NCBI GenBank assembly: GCA_910584935.1
Contig: CAJUDU010000087.1
Coordinates: 1-8,754 of the forward strand
Reading direction: 5' to 3'
Origin: an uncultured Butyricicoccus sp.
Lineage (GTDB): Bacteria; Bacillota; Clostridia; Oscillospirales; Butyricicoccaceae
DNA length: 8,754 nt
Shown here: positions 1 to 6,523 of the stretch, piece by piece
Layout of the letters: each line of letters begins with the position of its first letter
How positions within the stretch are numbered: the first letter of the stretch is position 1
Notes under the pieces: model-generated
Databases searched by the model: none
Seen by the model: only the letters and a program-made list of their open reading frames with translations
Told to the model about the DNA's origin: nothing
Program-made: the position numbers and the translations under genes

Positions 1-2
1 CT

Positions 3-11
3 ATTATACCA
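3..11 (-). promoter_or_regulatory. Possible outward extended -10 promoter
   Basis: On the minus strand the bases read TGG followed by TATAAT, an extended -10 element pointing out of the left edge of the window. No good -35 hexamer is seen at 17 bases (CTTCAT). It could serve a minus-strand gene beyond the window, or be a chance or mobile-element-end signal. Confidence 0.25.
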
Positions 12-33
12 CACCTTCTTGACTTATGAAGGA

Positions 34-132
34 TTAAATCAGTGGTTCCTTAACATACCAGTGCATAGCAAGCGATAGGATGACAATACATACCACACAA
101 ATTAACGCTATCGTGGAAAATACCTGTGCCAT
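34..132 (-). CDS. Possible 32-residue single-pass membrane peptide after obgE
   Basis: This short ORF starts 14 bases after the obgE stop, with a strong Shine-Dalgarno sequence (GGGGGAGG) four bases before ATG. It encodes 32 residues. Residues 8-24 are almost all hydrophobic (Ile, Ala, Leu, Val, Cys), followed by His-Trp-Tyr and Lys-Glu, which fits one transmembrane helix with a short tail. The last codons (Lys-Glu-Pro-Leu-Ile-stop) lie in the inverted repeat at 37-53, so the C-terminus may have been replaced when a mobile-element end inserted. No family is recognised. The ribosome binding site, the tight coupling to obgE and the membrane-like composition argue that it is translated; the short length leaves real doubt. 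Confidence 0.5.
   Translation of the reverse strand: MAQVFSTIALICVVCIVILSLAMHWYVKEPLI
37..53. repeat. 17-bp inverted repeat, left copy
   Basis: The plus strand reads AATCAGTGGTTCCTTAA, the exact reverse complement of 8702-8718. Beyond one mismatch two more bases match on the AATC side; after that the flanks differ. A perfect 17-base match in opposite orientation about 8.6 kb away, in AT-rich intergenic DNA, looks like terminal inverted repeats of an insertion sequence or MITE. The sequence does not show whether one element spans the window or two copies flank it. No transposase with a recognisable DDE domain lies between them. Confidence 0.5.
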
Positions 133-146
133 GCTGCCTCCCCCTA

Positions 147-1418
147 TTAATGCACATATTCAAATTCTAATTCGCCAATCACGACAAAATCGCCCTCTTG
201 TATACCCATTTCTTCCAGCCGGTCATATACACCAGCATTTTTCAGCATGCGATCCATATATTGACGCGATTCGTAATCTTCTGTATTGACAGAACCCATC
301 AGCTTGTCTACCCATGCGCCGCCAATGACATAGTAATCTTCTACTTTTTCAACCGTGATATCACGTTCTGTCACTTCGGGCTGTTCTGGGATGAATTCTG
401 GTTCATAAATAAATACTGGCGGAAGCTGCTGCAAGGTTTCCCAGGTTTTCATCACCAATTGCCGAACACCTTGATTTGTTGCAGCCGAAAGCGTCAAAAA
501 TTCAAACCCTTTTTCTTCGGCATAAGCCTGTAAACGCTGGATTGGCTGCTGGTCATCCCCCAATAAGTCGATTTTATTGGCGACAATGATCTGTGGGCGT
601 GCCGCAAGGAATTCGCTGTATCCTGCCAGTTCGGCATTGATGGTTTCCACATCGGCAATTGGGTCACGCCCTTCGCTGCCAGCAACATCAACCAGATGCA
701 ACAGCAGCCGACAGCGGTCAATATGCCGCAAGAAATCATGTCCCAGCCCTGCCCCTTCGCTGGCACCCTCAATAATGCCTGGGATATCTGCCATCACAAA
801 AGATTGCTCCTCCCCTACACGGACAACACCAAGGTTTGGAATTAAAGTGGTGAAGTGATAATTTGCGATTTTTGGACGTGCTGCAGATACCATAGATAAC
901 AATGTTGATTTACCAACATTCGGGAACCCAACCAACCCCACATCTGCCAACAGTTTGAGTTCCAATATAATATCCATTTCCTGCCCTGGTAGTCCAGGCT
1001 TTGCAAAACGTGGTGCTTGCCGGGTTGGTGTTGCAAAATGGGTATTGCCCCAGCCGCCATTGCCGCCTTTTGCAGCAATGAATGGCTGTTCATCAGACAT
1101 ATCTTTGATTACCTGCCCGGTTTGTTGGTCACGAATTAATGTGCCGCGCGGCACACGGATTACTAAATCAGCGCCATCCTTGCCCTTCATCCGTTTGCCC
1201 ATGCCATTTTCGCCAGCAGGTGCTGTATATTTTTTCTTATACCGAAAATCCAGCAGTGTTGAAAGGTTGTCATCCACCTGGAACACAATCGAACCGCCGC
1301 GCCCGCCATCGCCACCATCTGGGCCGCCTGCCGCGACATATTTTTCACGGTGGAAACTGACTTTGCCGTCCCCTCCCCTGCCGGATATAATTTTAATCTT
1401 TGCAATATCAATAAACAT
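147..1418 (-). CDS. obgE: GTPase ObgE/CgtA, 50S ribosome assembly
   Basis: Obg-family P-loop GTPase of 423 residues, the usual length. The N-terminal Obg fold (about 1-158) is glycine-rich, with runs such as GGPDGGDGGRGG. The G domain (about 159-330) shows G1 GFPNVGKST at 164-172, the DIPG motif at 211-214, NKID at 281-284 and SAA at 311-313. The C-terminal OCT domain is about 345-423. Obg proteins bind the 50S subunit late in assembly and respond to (p)ppGpp. The start is supported by a GAGGAG ribosome binding site a few bases before ATG. It is the last large gene of the rplU-prp-rpmA-obgE cluster, separated from rpmA by a hairpin that may reduce read-through. All key motifs are intact. Confidence 0.97.
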   Translation of the reverse strand: MFIDIAKIKIISGRGGDGKVSFHREKYVAAGGPDGGDGGRGGSIVFQVDDNLSTLLDFRYKKKYTAPAGENGMGKRMKGKDGADLVIRVPRGTLIRDQQTGQVIKDMSDEQPFIAAKGGNGGWGNTHFATPTRQAPRFAKPGLPGQEMDIILELKLLADVGLVGFPNVGKSTLLSMVSAARPKIANYHFTTLIPNLGVVRVGEEQSFVMADIPGIIEGASEGAGLGHDFLRHIDRCRLLLHLVDVAGSEGRDPIADVETINAELAGYSEFLAARPQIIVANKIDLLGDDQQPIQRLQAYAEEKGFEFLTLSAATNQGVRQLVMKTWETLQQLPPVFIYEPEFIPEQPEVTERDITVEKVEDYYVIGGAWVDKLMGSVNTEDYESRQYMDRMLKNAGVYDRLEEMGIQEGDFVVIGELEFEYVH

Positions 1419-1448
1419 TGGTTTCTCCTCACTGCAGAAAGATAAACA

Positions 1449-1476
1449 AAATCCCAGACGGTTGTGTCTGGGATTT
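1449..1476 (-). terminator. Intergenic hairpin between rpmA and obgE, likely terminator/attenuator
   Basis: AAATCCCAGA (1449-1458) pairs perfectly with TCTGGGATTT (1467-1476). The stem can extend inward by a C-G pair and a wobble. On the minus strand it is followed by TTTTGTTTATCTTT, a moderately T-rich tail. It lies 8 bases after the rpmA stop. Its position suggests partial termination, giving more ribosomal protein mRNA than obgE mRNA; that effect is inferred. Confidence 0.6.
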
Positions 1477-1483
1477 CGGTGAA

Positions 1484-1762
1484 TTACTGCGGATAAACGG
1501 AAACCTTTTTGCGGTCTTTACCGACACGTTCAAAACGTACAACGCCAGTCACCTTTGCAAAAAGGGTATCATCAGAACCACGGCCAACATTTGTGCCCGG
1601 ATGGATCTTTGTGCCGCGCTGGCGAACCAAAATATTGCCAGCCGGAACAAGCTGCCCATCTGCACGCTTTACGCCAAGGCGTTTTGCCTCAGAATCGCGA
1701 CCGTTCTTGGTGGAACCAACGCCCTTTTTATGAGCGAAAAACTGAATACCAATATGAAGCAT
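1484..1762 (-). CDS. rpmA: 50S ribosomal protein L27, precursor with cleavable N-terminus
   Basis: Bacterial L27 of 92 residues before processing. L27 reaches the peptidyl transferase centre with its N-terminus. The sequence begins MLHIGIQFF and then AHKKG, matching the Firmicutes form whose extension is cut by the protease Prp after the Phe-Phe pair (here after residue 9). The core follows: KNGRDSEAKRLG, then GNILVRQRG and HPGTNVGRG. I chose the ATG at 1762 over an upstream in-frame start at 1786 because GGAGGTG lies seven bases before it and the family extension starts with ML. prp lies just upstream in the same operon, so substrate and protease are co-expressed. Confidence 0.97.
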   Translation of the reverse strand: MLHIGIQFFAHKKGVGSTKNGRDSEAKRLGVKRADGQLVPAGNILVRQRGTKIHPGTNVGRGSDDTLFAKVTGVVRFERVGKDRKKVSVYPQ

Positions 1763-1803
1763 TTTGTGCACCTCCGTAACTTTCAAAGAATCATGAGTAA
1801 CAT

Positions 1804-1831
1804 TGCTGTATTTTTATGAAAAAATACAGCA
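1804..1831 (-). other. Hairpin in the prp-rpmA intergenic region
   Basis: TGCTGTATTTTT (1804-1815) pairs perfectly over 12 bases with 1820-1831, closing a 4-base loop. On the minus strand it lies between the prp stop and the rpmA ribosome binding site. No T tract follows the stem, so it is not a standard terminator. Possible roles are RNase processing or protection of the rpmA message 5' end. Confidence 0.4.
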
Positions 1832-1854
1832 GAAAGTGTGTTGTCACAGGTTTT

Positions 1855-2184
1855 TTATACATTGACAGGCTGTGCAATGCACAGGAAATCCGGATATTGG
1901 CTAGCAAGCTCTGTGTAAAAAATACGCAGTGCCCGCATAGCATCCTGCCCTTTGTCCAACATTTGCGCCGGAAGGGTTAAGCGGATATGCGCGCCATCTT
2001 CTTCAATCAAGGCATCAACTGGGATTTTCTGCACATCAAAAAGCAAAGCATGCGTCAGTTGTACTGCGCTTGACACCGCAGCACAAACGATATCTTCGCC
2101 TTCTTCCGCATAGCCCGCATGACCAGACAAATCGACTGCCGCAATCTGCCCGTTCTGTGACAAATGGAATGTAATGCGGGTCAT
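1855..2184 (-). CDS. prp: Ribosomal-processing cysteine protease Prp
   Basis: YsxB/Prp family, 109 residues, normal size. In Firmicutes, Prp removes the N-terminal extension of L27, a step needed for a functional 50S subunit. The catalytic pair is visible: His22 in GHAGYAEEGED and Cys34 in IVCAAVS, with the usual spacing. The ATG overlaps the rplU stop in a TAATG arrangement, which indicates translational coupling. rpmA, its substrate, is the next gene and carries the expected cleavage site, so the assignment is consistent from both sides. Confidence 0.95.
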   Translation of the reverse strand: MTRITFHLSQNGQIAAVDLSGHAGYAEEGEDIVCAAVSSAVQLTHALLFDVQKIPVDALIEEDGAHIRLTLPAQMLDKGQDAMRALRIFYTELASQYPDFLCIAQPVNV

Positions 2185-2495
2185 TACACGTTGATTGCGT
2201 TGACTGTTACCTTTGTGTAGGGTTGACGATGACCCTGACGACGGCGGTAACCCTTCTTTGGCTTCATTTTGAAGATATTAATCTTCTTCTGTCTGCCGGT
2301 CTTGTCAACGGTAGCGGTTACAGATGCGCCGTCAACATAAGGCGTGCCGACTTTCAGCTCCGCGCCGTTGCCAACAGCTAAAACCTCGCTAAATGTTACG
2401 GATGCGCCATCCTCTACGCCGAGTTTCTCCACGTAAATGACATCGCCTTCGGATACTTTGTACTGTTTGCCACCAGTTACCAGAATTGCATACAT
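2184..2495 (-). CDS. rplU: 50S ribosomal protein L21
   Basis: L21 of 103 residues, standard length, beginning MYAILVTGGKQYKV and containing the conserved basic tail KPKKGYRRRQGHRQPYTKV. It binds 23S rRNA (domain I) in the 50S subunit. An in-frame ATG at 2528 would add 11 residues, but the family start is at 2495, and GAGAGGTG sits about six bases before it. It is the first gene after a strong promoter and an L21-type leader. Its stop codon overlaps the prp start. Confidence 0.97.
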   Translation of the reverse strand: MYAILVTGGKQYKVSEGDVIYVEKLGVEDGASVTFSEVLAVGNGAELKVGTPYVDGASVTATVDKTGRQKKINIFKMKPKKGYRRRQGHRQPYTKVTVNAINV

Positions 2496-2585
2496 ACCTG
2501 GCACCTCTCTTTCGTTTGTTAGAGTCACGCTCTTGCGGGCGCTGCCACCTTTGGACAGGCTTCATTTGCCCTGCTTGATGCGGCT
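2496..2585 (-). promoter_or_regulatory. Probable L21 leader (cis-regulatory 5' UTR of rplU)
   Basis: About 90 transcribed bases lie between the predicted start site near 2585 and rplU. They contain GC-rich segments able to fold (for example GGTGGCAGCGCCCGC), then a purine-rich stretch with the ribosome binding site. Position and general look match the L21_leader family found before rplU in Firmicutes, which is thought to mediate feedback by L21. I identified it by context and resemblance, not by a covariance model. The boundaries are approximate. Confidence 0.55.
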
Positions 2586-2591
2586 TTTTGT

Positions 2592-2620
2592 AGGATAGCA
2601 CACTTTTCCCCTGATGTCAA
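2592..2620 (-). promoter_or_regulatory. Sigma-A promoter of the rplU-prp-rpmA-obgE operon
   Basis: On the minus strand TTGACA (2620-2615) is separated by exactly 17 bases from TATCCT (2597-2592). The -35 is perfect and the -10 has two mismatches. It begins about 20 bases after the rpiA stop, with no terminator seen between, so rpiA transcripts may also read through. Confidence 0.75.
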
Positions 2621-2641
2621 TCCTTTTTGTGAAAACTTCTT

Positions 2642-3316
2642 TTATTTTGACGGGTTTTCTGTTACCTTTGCGCCTTCGTCTGTGCCCACAATGATACGTT
2701 TGCACATATTGAGGAACAAACCATGTTCCAACACGCCAACGATAGAAGAAATCTTTTCTTTGACATCTTGGATATCAAACCCTGCGCCAAGATGCAAGTC
2801 AGCAATGAAATTGCCATTATCGGTTATAAATGTTTTGCCATCGCGGACGCGCAGCACAGGATGCAACCCATATTCCTCCATCTTCGCCATTGCCTGCTTG
2901 GAGCCATACTGAGCAATTTCCACCGGCAGATGGAATGCGCCAATGGCATCCACTAGTTTGGAATCGTCCATAATCCAAATCACTTCGTCTGCAAGGGTTG
3001 CAACAACCTTTTCACGGTACAATGCACCGCCGCCGCCTTTAATTGCATTAAATGCTGGGTCAATTTCATCCACGCCATCAATTGCCAAATCAATATGGTC
3101 GATTTCATCAATCGTCAGCAGCGGGATGCCCAGTTCACGTGCCTGCGCTTCGGTTGCTTTAGAAGTTGGAACAGCTTGCAGTTTCATTCCTTTTTTGACC
3201 AATTCACCAACCGCATTTACCGCATGGAACGCGGTAGAGCCTGTACCAAGTCCCAATGTCATACCATCTTTGACATATTCCGCAGCCTTTTCGCCAGCAA
3301 TCTTTTTCTTATCCAT
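2642..3316 (-). CDS. rpiA: Ribose-5-phosphate isomerase A
   Basis: RpiA of 224 residues, normal length. It interconverts ribose 5-phosphate and ribulose 5-phosphate in the non-oxidative pentose phosphate pathway in the cytosol. Family motifs are intact: GLGTGSTA at 22-29 (phosphate loop), DGVDEID at 80-86 with the active-site aspartates, KGGGGAL starting at 93, and REK at 101-103 containing the catalytic glutamate (Glu102). The ATG is preceded by GGAGG at suitable spacing (3326-3330). It has its own promoter and a roughly 100-base structured 5' UTR. It has no functional link to the ribosomal genes downstream beyond position. Confidence 0.96.
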   Translation of the reverse strand: MDKKKIAGEKAAEYVKDGMTLGLGTGSTAFHAVNAVGELVKKGMKLQAVPTSKATEAQARELGIPLLTIDEIDHIDLAIDGVDEIDPAFNAIKGGGGALYREKVVATLADEVIWIMDDSKLVDAIGAFHLPVEIAQYGSKQAMAKMEEYGLHPVLRVRDGKTFITDNGNFIADLHLGAGFDIQDVKEKISSIVGVLEHGLFLNMCKRIIVGTDEGAKVTENPSK

Positions 3317-3351
3317 TTTTCAATACCTCCAGGTTGTATATGTTTATCAGC

Positions 3352-3387
3352 GCCAGGGCAGGCTTTGCCTGCCTGTTTTGCCCAGGC
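3352..3387 (-). promoter_or_regulatory. GC-rich alternative hairpins in the rpiA 5' UTR
   Basis: Two overlapping stems are possible. GGCAGGC (3357-3363) pairs with GCCTGCC (3367-3373) around TTT. A longer stem pairs 3352-3359 with 3380-3387 with one A-A mismatch. They share bases 3357-3359 and exclude each other. There is no T tract on the minus strand, so it is not a plain terminator. It may regulate rpiA or be a fossil of GC-rich repeat DNA. Confidence 0.35.
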
Positions 3388-3424
3388 ATTCCCCTTATCC
3401 CTGCATCCCGGCATAGCTATTAAC

Positions 3425-3453
3425 ATTATATCATAATGACGCAAAAATTGTAA
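3425..3453 (-). promoter_or_regulatory. Promoter of rpiA
   Basis: On the minus strand TTACAA (3453-3448), 17 bases, then a perfect TATAAT (3430-3425) preceded by TGA, an extended -10. The expected start near 3418 gives a leader of about 100 bases. Confidence 0.7.
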
Positions 3454-3478
3454 GGCTTTGTCCCTGTATTTTTTAAGA

Positions 3479-6037
3479 TTATTGCTGTGGACGGATAAAT
3501 TCTTGTATTTTCTTTCCGGCTTGTTCCACTTCCCATTTCAGTTCCCCAGCTGACATCCGTTCTGCCCCATGCCCTAAAATAATCACTTGTTCCAGTGCAT
3601 CAGAGGTGGCAACCTTGACACGATGTTCCCGTGACAAATCATAAGAGGCTTTTTCAATATACATATCCGCGGTTTCTGCTTCTTTGGTATAAACGATATG
3701 AATACCTGCCTGTTTTTCAATCGAACCGGGGTTATTTTTCACCCGATAAGCGTCAAATACCAGGATAACCCGGCACCGTTTCACCCCTTGATAGTTAATC
3801 AACAGGTTGACCAATGCTTCGCGGGCAGCGCTTAATTCCTGCTGCGCAATTCCAGATAATTCATCCCACGCAAAAATAATATTATACCCATCCACAAGCA
3901 GATAATCATCTTTATGGATACGTGACATATATTCTGCATCTAATTCGGCTGCTGCACGTTTACGGCTTTGCTGGAAAGCTTCTAACCCATGGTTTTTAAT
4001 TGGTCCATAGGTGCGGATAAAAATTTCTTCCAACTCTTTGTCATTTTCAGGTCCCAACGCCCGGCGGATAATGCGCGGCTGTGATTCTTCCGGTTCTGGT
4101 TCTAAATGTATCCCAGAATCCATATGGGCATGTAGCGGCACTTCATCCCATTTGACAACATAACCCGCACCATGTGAGCAGAAAACTGAATCGGGTGTAT
4201 TTTCCAAATCATGTTCGCTGTCATAGCCGGTTTTTTCAATCACTTCCTCCGGGTTATGGCATGGCGTATAACCACTGATGGTGCAAAATAGCTGCCCGCG
4301 CCCTTTGGTATAAGCCGTCACTTCTGTCCAGTAATCCCGCATGGATGCGACAGGTGCTGTGCCAGATAAAACAGCCATATCCCCTTCTGTTTCGGGCGGG
4401 TCAAAACTGCCGTCCATACGCTGGATATCTGTCATTGCCCGCCCGACCAATTCCTGTGGTACCGTCAAGCGGAAATCATAATATGGTTCCAGCAAAATAC
4501 TTTCTGCCTGCATCAGTCCCTGCCGCACGGCACGATAAGTTGCCTGTCGAAAATCCCCACCTTCTGTATGTTTGATATGGGCGCGCCCAGTAAGCAGCGT
4601 GATTTTCATATCTGTAATAGGAGAACCTGTTAACACACCAAGATGTGTTTTTTCCGTCAAATGAGTCAGAATAAGCCTTTGCCAATTGGTATCCAACACA
4701 TCACTGCTGCATACCGTGGCAAATTGCAGCCCACTCCCCTGCTGTAAAGGTTCCAACAAGAGATGCACTTCAGCATAATGCCGCAGCGGTTCAAAATGTC
4801 CAATGCCAACCATAGGTTTTGCAATAGTTTCTTTATATACAATATTACCGGCATCGAATGTCACTTGTGTGTCAAAACGTGCCGCAATTAAATGGGACAG
4901 TACTTCCAGCTGCACTTCCCCCATTAAACGGATATGGATTTCCCCAAGGCGTTTATTCCATAAGACACGAAGCTGTGGGTCTTCTTCCTCCAGAATGCGG
5001 AGGTTTTGAAGCATGGTATGTGCATCGCAGTTTGCTGACCACTGCACGCGATAATTCAGTACAGGTTCTAAAACAGTTTTAACAGAAGGCATTTCCACGC
5101 CCAGTGTCTGTCCAGGGAATGTATGGGTCAAGCCTGTCACCGCGCAAACTGTACCTGCTGTGGCTTGCTCCACCGCTTGAAACCGGACACCAGAATAGAT
5201 CCGGATTTGGTTCACCTTTTCCTTCCAATCGGCATCAGCAAGCAAATCACGGACTTTTAAGCTACCACCTGTAATTTTCATATGGGTTAATCGGTTCCCA
5301 TTTGTATCATGGGAAATTTTAAATATCTTTGCCGCAAATTCATTTGGGTACACAGGGCAGCGGAGATATTTGATCAAGCCATTCCAAAATTCCTGTACAC
5401 CTTCCAGCTTAAGTGCCGAACCAAAAAAACATGGGAATACTTTTCGCCTGGCAATCAATGCAGCAATATCATCTGTATGCAGCTTGCCTTCCTCTAAATA
5501 ACGGTTCAGCAAGCCTTCATCCTGCATAGCAACATTTTCCCATAGTGTTTCGCAGCTAATATCCGCGCTAAAATCCAAACAGCCGTTATCCAAACCAATT
5601 TGCAAACTTTCCAACAAAGCATTACGGTCAGCCCCAGCTAAGTCCATCTTATTGCAAAACAAAAAAACAGGGATACCATGTCGTTCTAATAATTTCCACA
5701 GCGTCAGAGTATGCCCTTGTATGCCATCTGTGCCGCTGATAACCAAGATTGCAGCATCTAATACTTGTAATGTACGTTCCATTTCCGCAGAAAAATCAAT
5801 ATGCCCTGGAGTATCTAATAAAGTAGCTTCATTTTCTCCAAAAGGCAATACCGCTTGTTTTGAAAAGATGGTAATGCCACGTTCACGCTCTAAAGAATCA
5901 GTATCTAGAAAAGCATCTTTATGGTCAACACGACCAATTTTTTTCAAAACGCCACTGAAATATAAAAGCCCTTCGGAAAGGGTTGTTTTACCAGCATCTA
6001 CATGTGCCAGTATGCCGATTACTAATTTTTTCATCAT
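3479..6037 (-). CDS. TetM/EF-G-like ribosomal GTPase fused to a YacP/Rae1-type NYN nuclease
   Basis: An 852-residue protein, about 210 longer than Tet(M). The N-terminal GTPase has AHVDAGKTT at 11-19, RERGITI at 51-57, DTPGH at 75-79, NKMD at 129-132 and GSAL at 206-209. EF-G-like domains II-V follow to about 640, with TetM-like stretches such as GEVQLEVL (373-380) and LLEPYYDF (515-522). After a charged linker (about 640-705) comes an NYN/YacP domain (about 711-845). Its acidic residues are all present: Asp716 in LLVDGYN, Asp762 in VFDAYRV, Glu788 and Asp791 in KEAETAD, and Asp813 in ATSD. Rae1 (YacP) of Bacillus subtilis cuts mRNA in the ribosomal A site, and TetM-type GTPases bind the same region, so the fusion could deliver a nuclease to stalled ribosomes (inference). 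The Tet(M) SPVS loop is replaced by HTEGGD near 491-495, so tetracycline protection is doubtful. The start is ATGATG; the second ATG (6034) matches the family start. The ribosome binding site is weak. Confidence 0.9.
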   Translation of the reverse strand: MMKKLVIGILAHVDAGKTTLSEGLLYFSGVLKKIGRVDHKDAFLDTDSLERERGITIFSKQAVLPFGENEATLLDTPGHIDFSAEMERTLQVLDAAILVISGTDGIQGHTLTLWKLLERHGIPVFLFCNKMDLAGADRNALLESLQIGLDNGCLDFSADISCETLWENVAMQDEGLLNRYLEEGKLHTDDIAALIARRKVFPCFFGSALKLEGVQEFWNGLIKYLRCPVYPNEFAAKIFKISHDTNGNRLTHMKITGGSLKVRDLLADADWKEKVNQIRIYSGVRFQAVEQATAGTVCAVTGLTHTFPGQTLGVEMPSVKTVLEPVLNYRVQWSANCDAHTMLQNLRILEEEDPQLRVLWNKRLGEIHIRLMGEVQLEVLSHLIAARFDTQVTFDAGNIVYKETIAKPMVGIGHFEPLRHYAEVHLLLEPLQQGSGLQFATVCSSDVLDTNWQRLILTHLTEKTHLGVLTGSPITDMKITLLTGRAHIKHTEGGDFRQATYRAVRQGLMQAESILLEPYYDFRLTVPQELVGRAMTDIQRMDGSFDPPETEGDMAVLSGTAPVASMRDYWTEVTAYTKGRGQLFCTISGYTPCHNPEEVIEKTGYDSEHDLENTPDSVFCSHGAGYVVKWDEVPLHAHMDSGIHLEPEPEESQPRIIRRALGPENDKELEEIFIRTYGPIKNHGLEAFQQSRKRAAAELDAEYMSRIHKDDYLLVDGYNIIFAWDELSGIAQQELSAAREALVNLLINYQGVKRCRVILVFDAYRVKNNPGSIEKQAGIHIVYTKEAETADMYIEKASYDLSREHRVKVATSDALEQVIILGHGAERMSAGELKWEVEQAGKKIQEFIRPQQ

Positions 6038-6084
6038 ATCTTTATATCTTTGCTGACAGAAAGCTTCCTTTTCTTTTTTATTTC

Positions 6085-6093
6085 ATTCTACCA
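6085..6093 (-). promoter_or_regulatory. Possible extended -10 promoter of the GTPase-NYN gene
   Basis: On the minus strand TGG precedes TAGAAT, about 48 bases upstream of the start codon. No convincing -35 is found. This is the best candidate in the short upstream region. No leader peptide and attenuator of the tet(M) kind is apparent. Confidence 0.35.
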
Positions 6094-6169
6094 CAATCCT
6101 TTGAGAAAAGCCACAGCCAACAAGGTGTGAATTTTTCGCAATCATCAACAGCCCTTGTATAAAAGAAGC

Positions 6170-6202
6170 GGCGGAAATGTGCAAAATCTGCACATTTCCG
6201 CC
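6170..6202 (-). terminator. Strong hairpin, probable terminator
   Basis: A perfect 14-bp stem: 6170-6183 (GGCGGAAATGTGCA on the plus strand, outermost base G6170) pairs with 6189-6202 around a 5-base loop. On the minus strand it is followed by GCTTCTTTTAT, a modest T-rich tail. It stands about 35 bases after the stop codon of the remnant at 6236, as expected for the terminator of a lost gene, and would insulate the GTPase-NYN gene. Confidence 0.6.
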
Positions 6203-6235
6203 CTTCCTAATGTCGCAAAGCCTTAATCCAACGGA

Positions 6236-6416
6236 TTAACCCTTTGCAGCCAGACCCTGTTCGTAAGCTTCAATCATTTTCTTGAACATTTGCCCCAAAC
6301 GAAACATGAACTTTACCCGTATCAGCCGCACAGCGGAGGGACATGAAACTCAAATCAGATATTGCGCGCATCTTGGTACATAAATCAAAATTTAGGTGCG
6401 GTTTGTTGCAGCTCCC
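6236..6416 (-). pseudogene. Possible decayed gene 3' end or dispersed repeat
   Basis: On the minus strand one frame is open for 48 codons (6416-6273). A second frame, shifted near 6290, then runs through MFKKMIEAYEQGLAAKG to a TAA at 6236-6238. The lysine/glutamate-rich, alpha-helical look of the final 17 residues, and the hairpin just downstream, fit the 3' end of a former gene. No family is recognised and no ribosome binding site precedes it. It could equally be a dispersed intergenic repeat with fortuitous open frames. Confidence 0.3.
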
Positions 6417-6473
6417 TCAAAAATCCCCCATGAAAGTGTCAGTTTTATTTATCCAATATCATTTCACAAAGCA

Positions 6474-6506
6474 AGGGCAAGAACCTGGGATTCAGATTCT
6501 TGCCCT
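6474..6506 (-). terminator. Hairpin after the Rpn-like pseudogene
   Basis: AGGGCAAGAA (6474-6483) pairs perfectly with TTCTTGCCCT (6497-6506) around a 13-base loop, 17 bases after the pseudogene stop. The downstream minus-strand tail is TGCTTTGTG, poor in T, so termination may be inefficient or factor-assisted. Confidence 0.5.
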
Positions 6507-6523
6507 ATAAATGATTAACCCGA

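Larger units (their letters stand above)
6038..6523. other. 486-base stretch without an intact gene
   Basis: From high to low coordinates it contains a terminator-like hairpin after the Rpn-like pseudogene (6474-6506), a coding-like but interrupted segment (about 6236-6416), a small palindrome (6223-6239), a strong 14-bp hairpin (6170-6202), and the promoter region of the GTPase-NYN gene. I see no tRNA, rRNA or riboswitch in it. Confidence 0.7.

Noticed and set aside
955..1482. Plus-strand 175-codon open frame opposite obgE
   Set aside because: It is the antisense shadow of the glycine-rich Obg domain: proline/serine-rich translation, no ribosome binding site, and a conserved gene on the other strand.
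2496..2528. Upstream ATG at 2528 as the rplU start
   Set aside because: It would add 11 residues absent from L21 proteins and would lie within the leader; the ATG at 2495 has the ribosome binding site and the family start.
2943..3416. Plus-strand 157-codon open frame opposite rpiA
   Set aside because: It is antisense to a conserved enzyme with intact motifs, with no start signals of its own.
6038..6170. Tet(M)-style leader peptide and transcriptional attenuator before the GTPase-NYN gene
   Set aside because: No short ORF with a ribosome binding site and no terminator/antiterminator pair was found between the upstream hairpin and the start codon.
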